From positions 62,001-126,000 of the forward strand of contig NZ_FXTN01000009.1 of assembly GCF_900182595.1 (NCBI RefSeq): a stretch of DNA of 64,000 bases. The letters run 5' to 3'. Positions within the stretch are counted from its first letter, which is position 1, and each line of letters starts with the position of its first letter. The notes below the pieces were generated by a model. It ran no database searches and was not told the origin of the DNA. It was given only the letters and a program-made list of their open reading frames with translations. Of the stretch, positions 8,251 through 17,157 are shown in pieces. Source of the DNA: Pedobacter westerhofensis. GTDB taxonomy: Bacteria > Bacteroidota > Bacteroidia > Sphingobacteriales > Sphingobacteriaceae. The translations under genes were made by a program, and so were the position numbers.

Positions 8251-10926
8251 ATGAGCATTTCTACTAAATACGATCCTGCCGAAACCGAAGATAAGTGGTA
8301 CAGTTACTGGCTGGAGAAAAACTTTTTTCACTCAGAACCTGATGAACGCGAGCCTTATACGATTGTAATTCCTCCTCCCAATGTGACTGGGGTATTGCAT
8401 ATGGGCCATATGCTGAACAATACGATTCAGGATGTGATGATCCGCCGTGCAAGGATGCAGGGAAAAAATGCCTGCTGGGTACCAGGGACCGACCATGCGT
8501 CGATTGCTACCGAAGCAAAGGTGGTGGCGATGTTAAAGGAAAGGGGAATTAGTAAGAAAGACCTTACCCGCGATGAGTTTATGGCTTATGCCTGGGAATG
8601 GAAAGAGAAATACGGCGGCATTATCCTCGACCAGTTAAAAAAACTGGGTGCAAGCTGCGACTGGGAACGTACGCGTTTTACGATGGAAGATGATCTTTCT
8701 GAAGCAGTAATCGATTGTTTCGTTGATCTTTATAAAAAAGGAAGAATCTACCGCGGTATCCGCATGGTAAACTGGGACCCGGCCGGCAAAACGGCTGTTT
8801 CTGATGAAGAAGTAATCAGGAAGGAAGTAAACCAGAAGCTGTATTATATTAAATACTCCATTGCCCCTGCCAATGCAGATGGCAATGTTGAATACCTGAC
8901 GATTGCGACTACGCGCCCGGAAACGATTATGGCCGATGCGGCAATCTGTATCAACCCGAACGATGAGCGTTATACACATCTGAAAGGCAAGACTGTATTT
9001 GTGCCGCTGATCAACCGCGAAATCCCCGTGATCGAGGATGAGTATGTAACCATGGATTTTGGTACTGGTTGTTTAAAAGTTACTCCTGCACACGATCTGA
9101 ATGATTATGAGCTTGGAGTTAAGCATAAACTACCGGTGATCGATATACTGAATGACGACGGTACGCTGAACGAACTGGCAGTGATCCTGGTTGGGGAAGA
9201 CCGCTTTGCTGCGAGAAAGAAAATTGCAGTGCTGCTGGATGAAGCCGGTCATTTGGATAAGGTAGAAGATTATAAATCACAGGTTGGATTTTCTGAGCGT
9301 ACAGATGCTGCGATCGAACCAAAACTGTCGATGCAATGGTTCTGTAAAATGGACGAAATGGCCAAGCCAGCCTTAGCAGATGTGCTGAACGGCGAAGTAA
9401 AACTGATACCGGAAAAGTTTGTAAACACTTACCGTCACTGGATGGAGAATGTGCGTGACTGGAATATCAGCCGTCAGCTTTGGTGGGGGCAGCGTATACC
9501 TGCCTGGTATGATGATAAGGGGAACTGGGTAGTTGCAAAAACGCAGGAAGAAGCATTAGATGAATTCCTGAAATTAAAAGATATTGATGGCAAATTCTCG
9601 GAAGAGGAAGCTTATGGCTTTAAACATCAGCTGGCACCTTTTATCAGGCAGGATGATGATGTGATGGATACCTGGTTTTCATCATGGTTATGGCCAATCT
9701 CAGTATTCAACGGCTTTAAGGAGCCTGGGAATAAGGATATCAATTACTATTATCCAACAAACGACCTTGTAACTGCTCCGGAGATCCTTTTCTTCTGGGT
9801 GGCACGTATGATCATGGCTGGGCACGAGTTTATGGGCAAAAAGCCTTTTACCAATGTATACCTGACGGGGATTGTTCGTGATAAACTTGGGCGTAAGATG
9901 TCTAAATCACTGGGAAATTCTCCTGACCCGATTGGCCTGATTGAAAAATACGGGGCTGATGGCGTGAGGGTAGGAATGCTGCTGTGCTCTCCTGCAGGAA
10001 ACGACCTGATGTTTGATGAAAGCTATTGTGAACAGGGCAGGAATTTTGCCAATAAGATATGGAATGCCTTCCGTCTCATCAAAGGATGGGAAGTGGATGA
10101 GAGCCTGCCAAATCCTAACGGACAGGCGATCTTATGGTTTGAAAACCGCTTCAACGAGGCATTGGCCGAAATTGAAGATAACTTTAAGCAGTACCGTTTA
10201 TCAGAAGCACTGATGACCACCTACAAACTGGTTTGGGACGACTTCTGTGCATGGTACCTGGAAATGGTGAAACCTGTATATCAGCACCCGGTTGATCCGG
10301 CTACGCTGACAGCAACGATTGGTTTCTTCGAAAAGGTGTTGAGCCTTTTACATCCGTTTATGCCTTTTATTACCGAAGAGCTTTGGCATGATGAGATCTT
10401 TGGTGAGAAAGGTGAGCTGGATTGTATCATTGTTGCCCCGTATCCTGTTGTTGGCACTGCTGATCTTCCCCTGCTGAAGGATGTTGAAGTTGTCAAAAGT
10501 ATTGTTGCAGAAGTACGTAACATCCGAAATACCAAACAGATCTCTCCTAAAGAAGCTTTGCCTTTGAGCATTAAAGTGAATTCTGCGATAGCTTATGATA
10601 AATGGTTAACGATTATCTCTAAGCTGGCGAATATCACCGCAGTAGATTTTGTGAATGATAAAGTAGCTGGTGCATCTTCATTCATGGTAGGAAACGATGA
10701 GTTCTTTATCCAGTTAAATGAGACCATTGATGTGGATGCTGAAAAGGAACGTTTGAACGCAGAACTGGTATACTTACAGGGATTTTTGAAATCTGTAGAT
10801 GCAAAATTAGGCAATGAACGTTTTGTGCAGAACGCCAAGCCGGAGATTATCCAGAATGAACGGAATAAAAAAGCAGATGCTGATGCAAAAATAAAAATTA
10901 TCGAAGAATCACTGGCAGCGCTGTAA
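8251..10926 (+). CDS. valS: Valine--tRNA ligase
   Basis: Class I aminoacyl-tRNA synthetase that charges tRNA-Val. It has 891 residues, normal for bacterial ValRS. The HIGH motif is HMGH at 50-53 within PPPNVTGVLHMGHM. The editing (CP1) domain spans about 190-340 with TTRPETIMAD, and the KMSKS motif is exact at 549-553. The tRNA-binding anticodon domain follows, and the C-terminal coiled coil (about 830-891, rich in Glu, Lys and Asn) is present. Neither catalytic motif is altered. Confidence 0.98.
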   Translation: MSISTKYDPAETEDKWYSYWLEKNFFHSEPDEREPYTIVIPPPNVTGVLHMGHMLNNTIQDVMIRRARMQGKNACWVPGTDHASIATEAKVVAMLKERGISKKDLTRDEFMAYAWEWKEKYGGIILDQLKKLGASCDWERTRFTMEDDLSEAVIDCFVDLYKKGRIYRGIRMVNWDPAGKTAVSDEEVIRKEVNQKLYYIKYSIAPANADGNVEYLTIATTRPETIMADAAICINPNDERYTHLKGKTVFVPLINREIPVIEDEYVTMDFGTGCLKVTPAHDLNDYELGVKHKLPVIDILNDDGTLNELAVILVGEDRFAARKKIAVLLDEAGHLDKVEDYKSQVGFSERTDAAIEPKLSMQWFCKMDEMAKPALADVLNGEVKLIPEKFVNTYRHWMENVRDWNISRQLWWGQRIPAWYDDKGNWVVAKTQEEALDEFLKLKDIDGKFSEEEAYGFKHQLAPFIRQDDDVMDTWFSSWLWPISVFNGFKEPGNKDINYYYPTNDLVTAPEILFFWVARMIMAGHEFMGKKPFTNVYLTGIVRDKLGRKMSKSLGNSPDPIGLIEKYGADGVRVGMLLCSPAGNDLMFDESYCEQGRNFANKIWNAFRLIKGWEVDESLPNPNGQAILWFENRFNEALAEIEDNFKQYRLSEALMTTYKLVWDDFCAWYLEMVKPVYQHPVDPATLTATIGFFEKVLSLLHPFMPFITEELWHDEIFGEKGELDCIIVAPYPVVGTADLPLLKDVEVVKSIVAEVRNIRNTKQISPKEALPLSIKVNSAIAYDKWLTIISKLANITAVDFVNDKVAGASSFMVGNDEFFIQLNETIDVDAEKERLNAELVYLQGFLKSVDAKLGNERFVQNAKPEIIQNERNKKADADAKIKIIEESLAAL

Positions 10927-10952
10927 AACGGCTGCTGGTATTGTACTGCTGA

Positions 10953-10996
10953 GACATATAGGTGCTATTGTATATAGATATCTATATGTCTTTTTT
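10953..10996 (+). terminator. Terminator after valS
   Basis: GACATATAG pairs with CTATATGTC, with an inner TATAGATATCTATA-type palindrome, followed by T6 on the plus strand. It lies between valS and the convergent TonB receptor gene. Confidence 0.7.
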
Positions 10997-10999
10997 GTT

Positions 11000-13441
11000 T
11001 TACAGTCTGATCTGCAGGGTCAGAAAAATACTCCTTGCATCTGCCGGTATGATACCTGGCCCGGGATAACTTTCTGCACGCCGGGTAAAGTATCTTTTGT
11101 CTGCCAGGTTGTTGACCGAGCTTTGTAATGTAAATAGTTTGCTGATTTTATATTCCGCAGAAAGATCCATTACCGTATATGCCGGGATTAATCCATCAAT
11201 GGCATTACTGGTAAACACCGCATTTGTAGCATCTGTAAATTGCTCACTGGTATATGATATTTGATAACTGGCCGACAGTCGTTTGTGCTGAAAGGACAAG
11301 CCTGTTTTGAATATCAGGTCGGGCGCCAGTTCTACTTTTTTATTCTGATAAGCCGGTTCATCACTGTTAACATACCGGGCATTGATGAGTGCCAAATTGG
11401 TAAAGAGCGATACGCGGTTATTTTTATCCCCCGCATTGTGGGTAATGAAGTGCAGCAGCTCCAGTTCAGCGAAAGACTCAAAGCCCAAATTTCTGGATTG
11501 AGAAACATTCGTCCTGAGACGATAGATGTTAAATGATACCGGATCTACCTGTTGTACCGTACCAATCCTGTTGTTATAATTGATAAAGAAAATGCTGACG
11601 TCGTAATTGAAAATACCTGAAATATTTCCACGCATGCCCAGATCAGCGGAGTAACCTTTTTCATCTTTCAGATCAGGATCTGTAACGATGTTGGGATTTG
11701 CAGAATGAATATCATTGAAATTTATGGCTCTGTAATTCTGGGAAATATTGCCATACAACTGCATGGCCTGGGTTTGAACATAACTTAGTCCGATGCCAGC
11801 AATCACAAAATGACGACTGTTATTTTTGTTCTCCTGTACCTGCTCGCTAAAGAAGATATTTCCTGCCTGGTCTTTTTTTATGTTGGAATAAAATCCATTG
11901 GCTTTGGTGATAATATTTTCAAATCTCAGACCTGGGATAATACTAAATTTGGGATTGATTTTAAAGATGTTTTCAGCAAACAATGCCACATTATAATTGG
12001 GGAAATTGTATTTGGAATAGGCGTTGGCATCATTAATTGTATAATCAAAATCGGTAGAATTGCCGCTGCTGCCATTATTGCCAATTCCCTGCTGGCGGTC
12101 GGTATGTCCCCTGTAAGTCCTCAGGCCTATCAACAGGTTTTGCGGATTATTTTTGAGGTTATAAGCATATAGCAATCGGGTTTCATTGCCGTAGTTGGTA
12201 TATTTATCTTTGTACAGGTCCCTGGGGAGCCCCGGATCCGGCCGGTTAATAAAATCCAGGTCACCAAGCGCATCCCTGTCTGCTAACAGCCCGAAAAATC
12301 TGGAATTAAGTTTAAGGCGGTCATTAATTTGATAGTCCAGTATAGCTGCACCCAGGTTCCAGTCTACCTTAAACCAGTTTCTTGCGCGTACTGACTGATG
12401 CGGATCTTCAGCAAATTGTGCGTCGGTTAATCCCCCTGGCTGCTGCGCAAGGTAGTTCATATGTGTATACTGGAGGGTGACCGTCAGCTTATCATTGATT
12501 GTGTAACCAACAGAGGCATAACCAGTATTCACATTGAAGCCAGAATTTGGCCGCCATCCGTCACCTGATTTGTGCTGGAACAATGCATAGTATTGCAGCT
12601 TCTTTGATTTCCCTGCAATGCTGTTGGTGGTGTTGAAAAAGCCCCATGATCCGGTCGTTTCCCGTGAAATAATTTCCAGTGGCTTATCTGCAGCAGGGCC
12701 TTCCTTCAATTTGAAATTGATCAGTCCGCCAAACTGTGTTCCATATTGCAGCGATGCAGCACCCCTTAGTATTTCAATGCGGTCTACCAGTTCTGCCGGG
12801 GGCGAGTAATAACTTTCAGGGTACCCCAGCGCATCGGCACTGATATCATACCCATTCTGGCGGGTATTGAAGTTGGTGATCCTGTTTGGATTTAAACCTC
12901 TGCCTCCTATGCCCAGCTGTATTCCGGCGCCATCATTTTCCCAGATATTTAAACCAGCCACTTTTGCATAGATCTGCCGGGTATTGTTCGTTGCGGTATT
13001 CCCGACCACGTCATTTAGTACAATTACTTCGCTTTTTTTTCCTGCATTAATTGTTGTGCCTTCTATTGCTTTTAGACGGGTAACGCCGAAGGTTTTTTCT
13101 TTTTCGGCCTCTATTTTTACATTATCCAGTTGTTTGACCAATTCTTCCATTGTCAGGTTGAGGTTCAGGTCAGTGTTGACCTTTACTGTACGCAGCAAAA
13201 GCTGATAACCTACTGCTGAGATTGCTAACTGATAGCTGCCAGGATTGATTTGTGCCAGTTCGTAATTGCCCCTGGCATCGCTGACAGTTGTGTAAGATGT
13301 GCCTTTAAACGATATTGATGCATTAGGAAGGACATCTCCACCGGTGGTTTTAATCTGCCCCTTTACTGTAAAGGTTTGTGCCGGAAGTGTATTGGAAGCC
13401 ATTGTTACGATGACCACGATCAGGATATACAGGTGTTTCAT
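11000..13441 (-). CDS. TonB-dependent receptor of the imelysin/carboxylase-like operon
   Basis: This 813-residue outer-membrane ligand-gated channel is last in the operon. A signal peptide (1-21, ending LPAQ) leads into a carboxypeptidase-D-like beta-sandwich (about 24-105, VKGQIKTTGGDVLPNASISF), a plug domain (about 130-245, with VVGNTATNNTRQIYAKVAGLN and RIEILRGAASLQYG) and a 22-strand barrel ending in FLTLQIRL. It belongs to the FecA/iron-siderophore-like group, not the SusC group: it is short and has no SusD partner. It starts 2 nt after the stop of the carboxylase-like gene, so they are surely co-transcribed. Its ligand is unknown; an iron complex is likely because of the imelysin neighbour. 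Confidence 0.92.
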   Translation of the reverse strand: MKHLYILIVVIVTMASNTLPAQTFTVKGQIKTTGGDVLPNASISFKGTSYTTVSDARGNYELAQINPGSYQLAISAVGYQLLLRTVKVNTDLNLNLTMEELVKQLDNVKIEAEKEKTFGVTRLKAIEGTTINAGKKSEVIVLNDVVGNTATNNTRQIYAKVAGLNIWENDGAGIQLGIGGRGLNPNRITNFNTRQNGYDISADALGYPESYYSPPAELVDRIEILRGAASLQYGTQFGGLINFKLKEGPAADKPLEIISRETTGSWGFFNTTNSIAGKSKKLQYYALFQHKSGDGWRPNSGFNVNTGYASVGYTINDKLTVTLQYTHMNYLAQQPGGLTDAQFAEDPHQSVRARNWFKVDWNLGAAILDYQINDRLKLNSRFFGLLADRDALGDLDFINRPDPGLPRDLYKDKYTNYGNETRLLYAYNLKNNPQNLLIGLRTYRGHTDRQQGIGNNGSSGNSTDFDYTINDANAYSKYNFPNYNVALFAENIFKINPKFSIIPGLRFENIITKANGFYSNIKKDQAGNIFFSEQVQENKNNSRHFVIAGIGLSYVQTQAMQLYGNISQNYRAINFNDIHSANPNIVTDPDLKDEKGYSADLGMRGNISGIFNYDVSIFFINYNNRIGTVQQVDPVSFNIYRLRTNVSQSRNLGFESFAELELLHFITHNAGDKNNRVSLFTNLALINARYVNSDEPAYQNKKVELAPDLIFKTGLSFQHKRLSASYQISYTSEQFTDATNAVFTSNAIDGLIPAYTVMDLSAEYKISKLFTLQSSVNNLADKRYFTRRAESYPGPGIIPADARSIFLTLQIRL

Positions 13442-13443
13442 TC

Positions 13444-14796
13444 TTAATTTTTATCAAATGGAAGTATCCATTTTTTATGGTCAAAAGATTCTGTTTCATT
13501 CGCCAGGTTAACTGTACTGTCAATGTACAATCTGCTGCCGCTGCCATTCAGGGTTACATAGCTTTGGGCAGTAACTACGGGATTTTTAATTCCTTTTTTT
13601 TGATATTCCTCAGCCAGGAAATGTGCGTATTGAAGGATCATGTCGGGCTGTGTAGCCATCATGTTTTCCTGAAACCGCGTCAGGTATTGCGGGTTGGTGA
13701 TCTCAGATGTTCTGCCTGTGGAAGGATCTTTAACATGAAAGAATATTGTTCCTCCTTTTTCCATCAGCATAACACGCCAGGAAAAACGGTAGCCTTCTTC
13801 CGTCCAGTATAGTTTTCCCGGGTATAGTAAATACCTGAGGGGAATCAGCAGCTGCAGGCTAAAATGTATGATCAGCACCGCATAAATTAAATCCATCTTT
13901 TGCAAGGGAATAAGGTAGGATTCAGCATACCGGTGACTACCGTGGCTTTCTTTAGCTTTTACTGAACGGAGCGTATTTAAAAATGATAAGATTTCTAAGT
14001 GGGTATCTGCTGAGAAGAAAATGGTAGTCACAGTAATCATGATGTAGGGGAACATCCCTATCTTAAAAAACAATGCCGTAGCCAAATGGAAAATAATAAC
14101 AACAATATAAGCCGGTTTTCTGGTTTCTTTCCGGATCAGCAGAAAGGGGATGAATAAATCAAATAATGCTCCAAACCAGCTAAATGCACTGGCAACCCAA
14201 AATTTACTGAGCAGTTGCCCAATTACAGGCATCCAGCTGCTGGCTGGTAACCATATGCTTAAAGGCATGGCCGCAATCAGCCAGTCGTAGTTTAATTTAG
14301 AAATTCCTGCGAACAGATAAACCAGCAAAAGCTGAAGTTTAAAGATGTTAATTGTCCAAGCCGGGACACATTCGGTATATAACTGGGGTTTGCGCCATAC
14401 ATCGGCGGAGAAATAGCGGTTTGCGGGGACAAGAATAAGTAAGAACGCCATTACACTGATCAGGTAATAATGGTTAAGATAAGTAGTCTGATCAATCAGT
14501 TCCACGTAGGTAAAACAGAGAAAAAAGGTTCCGATAGCGATCCTGTAAAAGAGGCCAATGGTGACCAGCAGGGATGAAATAACCAGCAGGGCAAACAGTG
14601 TGTACATGCCTGTTGCAGCAGGTGCTTTCACCCAATGGAACCCATAAAATGTAAAGTGGAAAACGGGTTGAATGTAAAAGGCTTCGATCCAGCCCTTTAG
14701 TATAAAGCGTAGGGTACTGATCAGCATAATTGTCCCGAATGCTATTCTGAAAACAGCAAGCGGGGCAATGTGTTTTGGAGTATTAATCTCCGTCAT
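13444..14796 (-). CDS. Vitamin K-dependent gamma-carboxylase homologue (HTTM domain membrane protein)
   Basis: This 450-residue inner-membrane protein has a polytopic part (about 10-330) and a soluble C-terminal domain (about 330-450). From memory of the human gamma-glutamyl carboxylase sequence, similarity runs over the whole length. LNHYYL (His109) matches the region of catalytic His160, and PANRYFSAD follows as in the human enzyme. GISKLNYDW (Lys167) matches GVKKLDADW with the catalytic base Lys218. IGMFPYIM matches IGMFSYVM, and GYRFSWRVML with TNPQYLTRF matches the C-terminal domain. The human enzyme oxidises vitamin K hydroquinone to carboxylate Glu. Here menaquinol would be the likely cofactor and the active site should face the periplasm. 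It overlaps the imelysin gene by 14 nt, so translation is probably coupled. The substrate is unknown; activity is inferred. Confidence 0.88.
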   Translation of the reverse strand: MTEINTPKHIAPLAVFRIAFGTIMLISTLRFILKGWIEAFYIQPVFHFTFYGFHWVKAPAATGMYTLFALLVISSLLVTIGLFYRIAIGTFFLCFTYVELIDQTTYLNHYYLISVMAFLLILVPANRYFSADVWRKPQLYTECVPAWTINIFKLQLLLVYLFAGISKLNYDWLIAAMPLSIWLPASSWMPVIGQLLSKFWVASAFSWFGALFDLFIPFLLIRKETRKPAYIVVIIFHLATALFFKIGMFPYIMITVTTIFFSADTHLEILSFLNTLRSVKAKESHGSHRYAESYLIPLQKMDLIYAVLIIHFSLQLLIPLRYLLYPGKLYWTEEGYRFSWRVMLMEKGGTIFFHVKDPSTGRTSEITNPQYLTRFQENMMATQPDMILQYAHFLAEEYQKKGIKNPVVTAQSYVTLNGSGSRLYIDSTVNLANETESFDHKKWILPFDKN

Positions 14797-15901
14797 TATC
14801 TCCGAAAGTGATTAAAATACCCAGGGATGAAGTCATGTCTGTTTTGAGCAATACAGTGAGTTTCTGCAGTTCCGTGTAAGCTGCAGTTACCGCTGCGGGG
14901 TTGCTGACAATGTTAGCAGAGAGTGGATCCGTTAAACCCTGTAATTTGGTAATCGCAGCAGCAAACTGATTTAAAATCGTGGTGTTCAATGAACTCCCGT
15001 CTTTAGCCTTAGCATTGGATTTGATCAGGTAGTCATCCAAACCTTGTCCGTCTCCCTGTGCGCTTTTACCTGTATAAATGTTTTGGATGGCCTGGGTATG
15101 CAGAAGCGCCAGCTGCAGCGACATTTTTGAATAATAGGCTTGTACTTTGGTAGGGAAGGTGGTGCCCATTGATTGTACGCCCGCCGGAATCCCTACTTCA
15201 TAATTTTTAAGGATCTCATAGTCATACACCAACTGGTTAATCAGTGAGCTGGTGGAGCTGCCTGTGGCTGTGCCCACTGAGCCTTCGAATGTTGCTCTGT
15301 AGCTGCCCCAACCGCTCAATACTGTGGCTGCTTCGGCCTTAAGCTCTGCTGACAGTTTTGCCAGGTAAGCTCTCCTGTTGGCCGCCCGGGAATCTGTTGT
15401 GTACATCAGCAAAATTGCATTGTTATCAGCGCCCGTACCAAATAACAGGTAATCCAGGGCAGGAAGGCCTTTGGCCGATAGGTTGGCCAGAATGTTGGGA
15501 TCGTAGGTGCCGGCAGTAACGTTAGCATTAATCTGGTTAACATCAGTAGGATAGGTGTTTACATTTACCCTGAGTGTTGCTGTTTCCGCGGGGCCGAACT
15601 CGAATACAGAAGTTGACTGCCATTGTTTATAGGCAGCCTGAAAAGCCGACTGAAGGGCAACAAGTTTGGTGTTATCCGGACTTGCATTAAAGGCCGTAAC
15701 CGCAGCATCCAGGTTAGCTGTGGCCGTTTGAAATGATGTGTAAGCTGGCAGGATGATATTTGCACTGATATTGATCAGCATCGCTTTACGGTCAAACGCC
15801 GGGCTCTCCTCCGGAGTTGTTGAACCTCCTGATTTCTTACAGGACTGTATGGCTATAATTGTCGAGGCAGCTATCAAAGCCGCATAAATGAATTTGCGCA
15901 T
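14783..15901 (-). CDS. Imelysin family lipoprotein (IrpA-like)
   Basis: This 372-residue lipoprotein has a signal ending IQSC (lipid-bearing Cys21). The rest is an alpha-helical imelysin domain (about 40-365). Imelysins (EfeO/IrpA/ICMP group) act in the periplasm or at the surface in iron uptake. The YKQWQSTSVFEFGPAE segment at 91-106 is typical. At the position of the canonical GxHxxE metal motif the sequence reads GLPALD (145-150), so both the His and the Glu are missing, as in some Bacteroidota imelysins. It is second in the operon, 69 nt after the DUF4856 gene with a hairpin between, and overlaps the carboxylase-like gene. Confidence 0.92.
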   Translation of the reverse strand: MRKFIYAALIAASTIIAIQSCKKSGGSTTPEESPAFDRKAMLINISANIILPAYTSFQTATANLDAAVTAFNASPDNTKLVALQSAFQAAYKQWQSTSVFEFGPAETATLRVNVNTYPTDVNQINANVTAGTYDPNILANLSAKGLPALDYLLFGTGADNNAILLMYTTDSRAANRRAYLAKLSAELKAEAATVLSGWGSYRATFEGSVGTATGSSTSSLINQLVYDYEILKNYEVGIPAGVQSMGTTFPTKVQAYYSKMSLQLALLHTQAIQNIYTGKSAQGDGQGLDDYLIKSNAKAKDGSSLNTTILNQFAAAITKLQGLTDPLSANIVSNPAAVTAAYTELQKLTVLLKTDMTSSLGILITFGDNDGD

Positions 15902-15914
15902 GGTATATTATTTT

Positions 15915-15946
15915 AAAACCAGCCGCATCTGATTGCGGCTGGTTGT
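15915..15946 (-). terminator. Intra-operon hairpin between the DUF4856 and imelysin genes
   Basis: AACCAGCCGCA pairs perfectly with TGCGGCTGGTT around a 6-nt loop, followed by TTTTAAAA on the minus strand. It lies in the 69-nt gap between DUF4856 and imelysin. It could be a leaky terminator or an mRNA-stabilising hairpin that sets more DUF4856 than downstream products. Confidence 0.7.
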
Positions 15947-15970
15947 TATTATAAACTTTGTATAAAGGAT

Positions 15971-17062
15971 TTACAGTATATCCTTGACGCTGTCGAACCC
16001 ATATTGGGCTGAAATCGCATCTCTGATACTGTTTAGTTGTGTAAGTGTCAGGTCGTAAAAGTTTTTAGGGAACAAAGCCAGGATCTCATTAATCTTTGCA
16101 TCTGTTATCTTTTTCTTAGGATTGTATTTCAAAGAATAAACAAATCCATAACATTCAGAAAGCCTGCTGTTCCTTACGATATTATCATTGATAGACTCTT
16201 TTACTTCTTTAACCTCCTGAAGGGCGGCAGCGCCTGTAAGTTTCTCAAAAGTCTCCAGGATGATAGTTGCCTGTGCAAGTTTCGTTTTGTCATCCTTGTT
16301 GCTGATGGCTGCCCTTCCTTTCAGGAAGGCATCCATCAGGATTTTATTGGCTTTATAGCCCGAATCTACCTGGGTACTGTAACTTCCCCAGAATTTAACA
16401 CCCGTTTTATTGGTGGGGAAATCAATAGGGACTCCCCAGTATCCGAAAGCTGTGTCCCAGTTGTGTTCCATGGCTGTTCCGCTACCTGTCACTACCGTTG
16501 TGTTATTCACCGAACTGCTGATACCACTGTCCATATAATTGTTAACAATCTGGTAGGTGATCAGCCCGCCCATGATCGTTTTATTGAATATCTGTGCGTA
16601 GTTAATGCCCGTACCGGTAAGAGCATATTTTGTGGCTGCATTCGCTGTACTCGCACCCACTCCGGCAACACCTCTGCTGGCTGCTGTTGCAGACTGGCTA
16701 ACTTTTACAAGGCTGTCAATAAACCCGATTACATCTGTCTGGAACAACGGGGCTGTTTGACTGTTGATCTGCAAACCCGAGGTATTGTAAGCCGCGGTAG
16801 CAAAAGGAGCACCTGTGTTTGTTAGCATCGCTTTGAGCTTTACGCCATCAACCGGGCCAACTGTTGCATTTCTCATCACTGTACCCATTTCAGTAACCAT
16901 TCCCAGAACAGTATTGGAAGCGTTTAGATCTACGTTCGCAAAATTATAAGTTGTTGGAACCGTATAAACCGGAATAGTTTCATCTGGCGCAGAATCCTTG
17001 CTGCAGCCTGCAATCAAAAGTACCAGTGCCGAAAAACCGAGTGCTGTAAATTTTCTTTTCAT
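15971..17062 (-). CDS. DUF4856 domain lipoprotein of the imelysin operon
   Basis: This 363-residue lipoprotein has a signal ending LIAGC (Cys20). The mature part is a predominantly helical DUF4856 domain with the family signature EHNWDTAFGYWG at 199-210, reminiscent of the HxxW motif of imelysins. There is a Ser/Ala/Thr-rich stretch at about 120-145. It is first in the operon and usually the partner of imelysin in Bacteroidota. A role in iron binding at the surface or in the periplasm is inferred from context only. A helix near 280-295 (ALQEVKEVKES) is Glu-rich and is the best local candidate for a carboxylation target. Confidence 0.87.
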   Translation of the reverse strand: MKRKFTALGFSALVLLIAGCSKDSAPDETIPVYTVPTTYNFANVDLNASNTVLGMVTEMGTVMRNATVGPVDGVKLKAMLTNTGAPFATAAYNTSGLQINSQTAPLFQTDVIGFIDSLVKVSQSATAASRGVAGVGASTANAATKYALTGTGINYAQIFNKTIMGGLITYQIVNNYMDSGISSSVNNTTVVTGSGTAMEHNWDTAFGYWGVPIDFPTNKTGVKFWGSYSTQVDSGYKANKILMDAFLKGRAAISNKDDKTKLAQATIILETFEKLTGAAALQEVKEVKESINDNIVRNSRLSECYGFVYSLKYNPKKKITDAKINEILALFPKNFYDLTLTQLNSIRDAISAQYGFDSVKDIL

Positions 17063-17127
17063 ATTTGCGTTTATATAAGTTGATTTTATAATAACGCAAA
17101 TTTAGATTTGGGAACCTTCGGAAGCAA
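17063..17127 (-). promoter_or_regulatory. Promoter and inverted-repeat operator of the DUF4856-imelysin operon
   Basis: The -7 element TAAATTTG is at 17097-17104 and a TTG -33 element at 17125-17127, 20 nt apart, predicting a leader of about 28 nt. ATTTGCGT (17063-17070) and ACGCAAAT (17094-17101) form an 8-bp inverted repeat that overlaps the -7 element and abuts the start codon, so a bound regulator would block transcription. No regulator family can be named from the sequence. Confidence 0.5.
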
Positions 17128-17157
17128 TACCCCCGAGGAGGTATATTCATAATGAGT

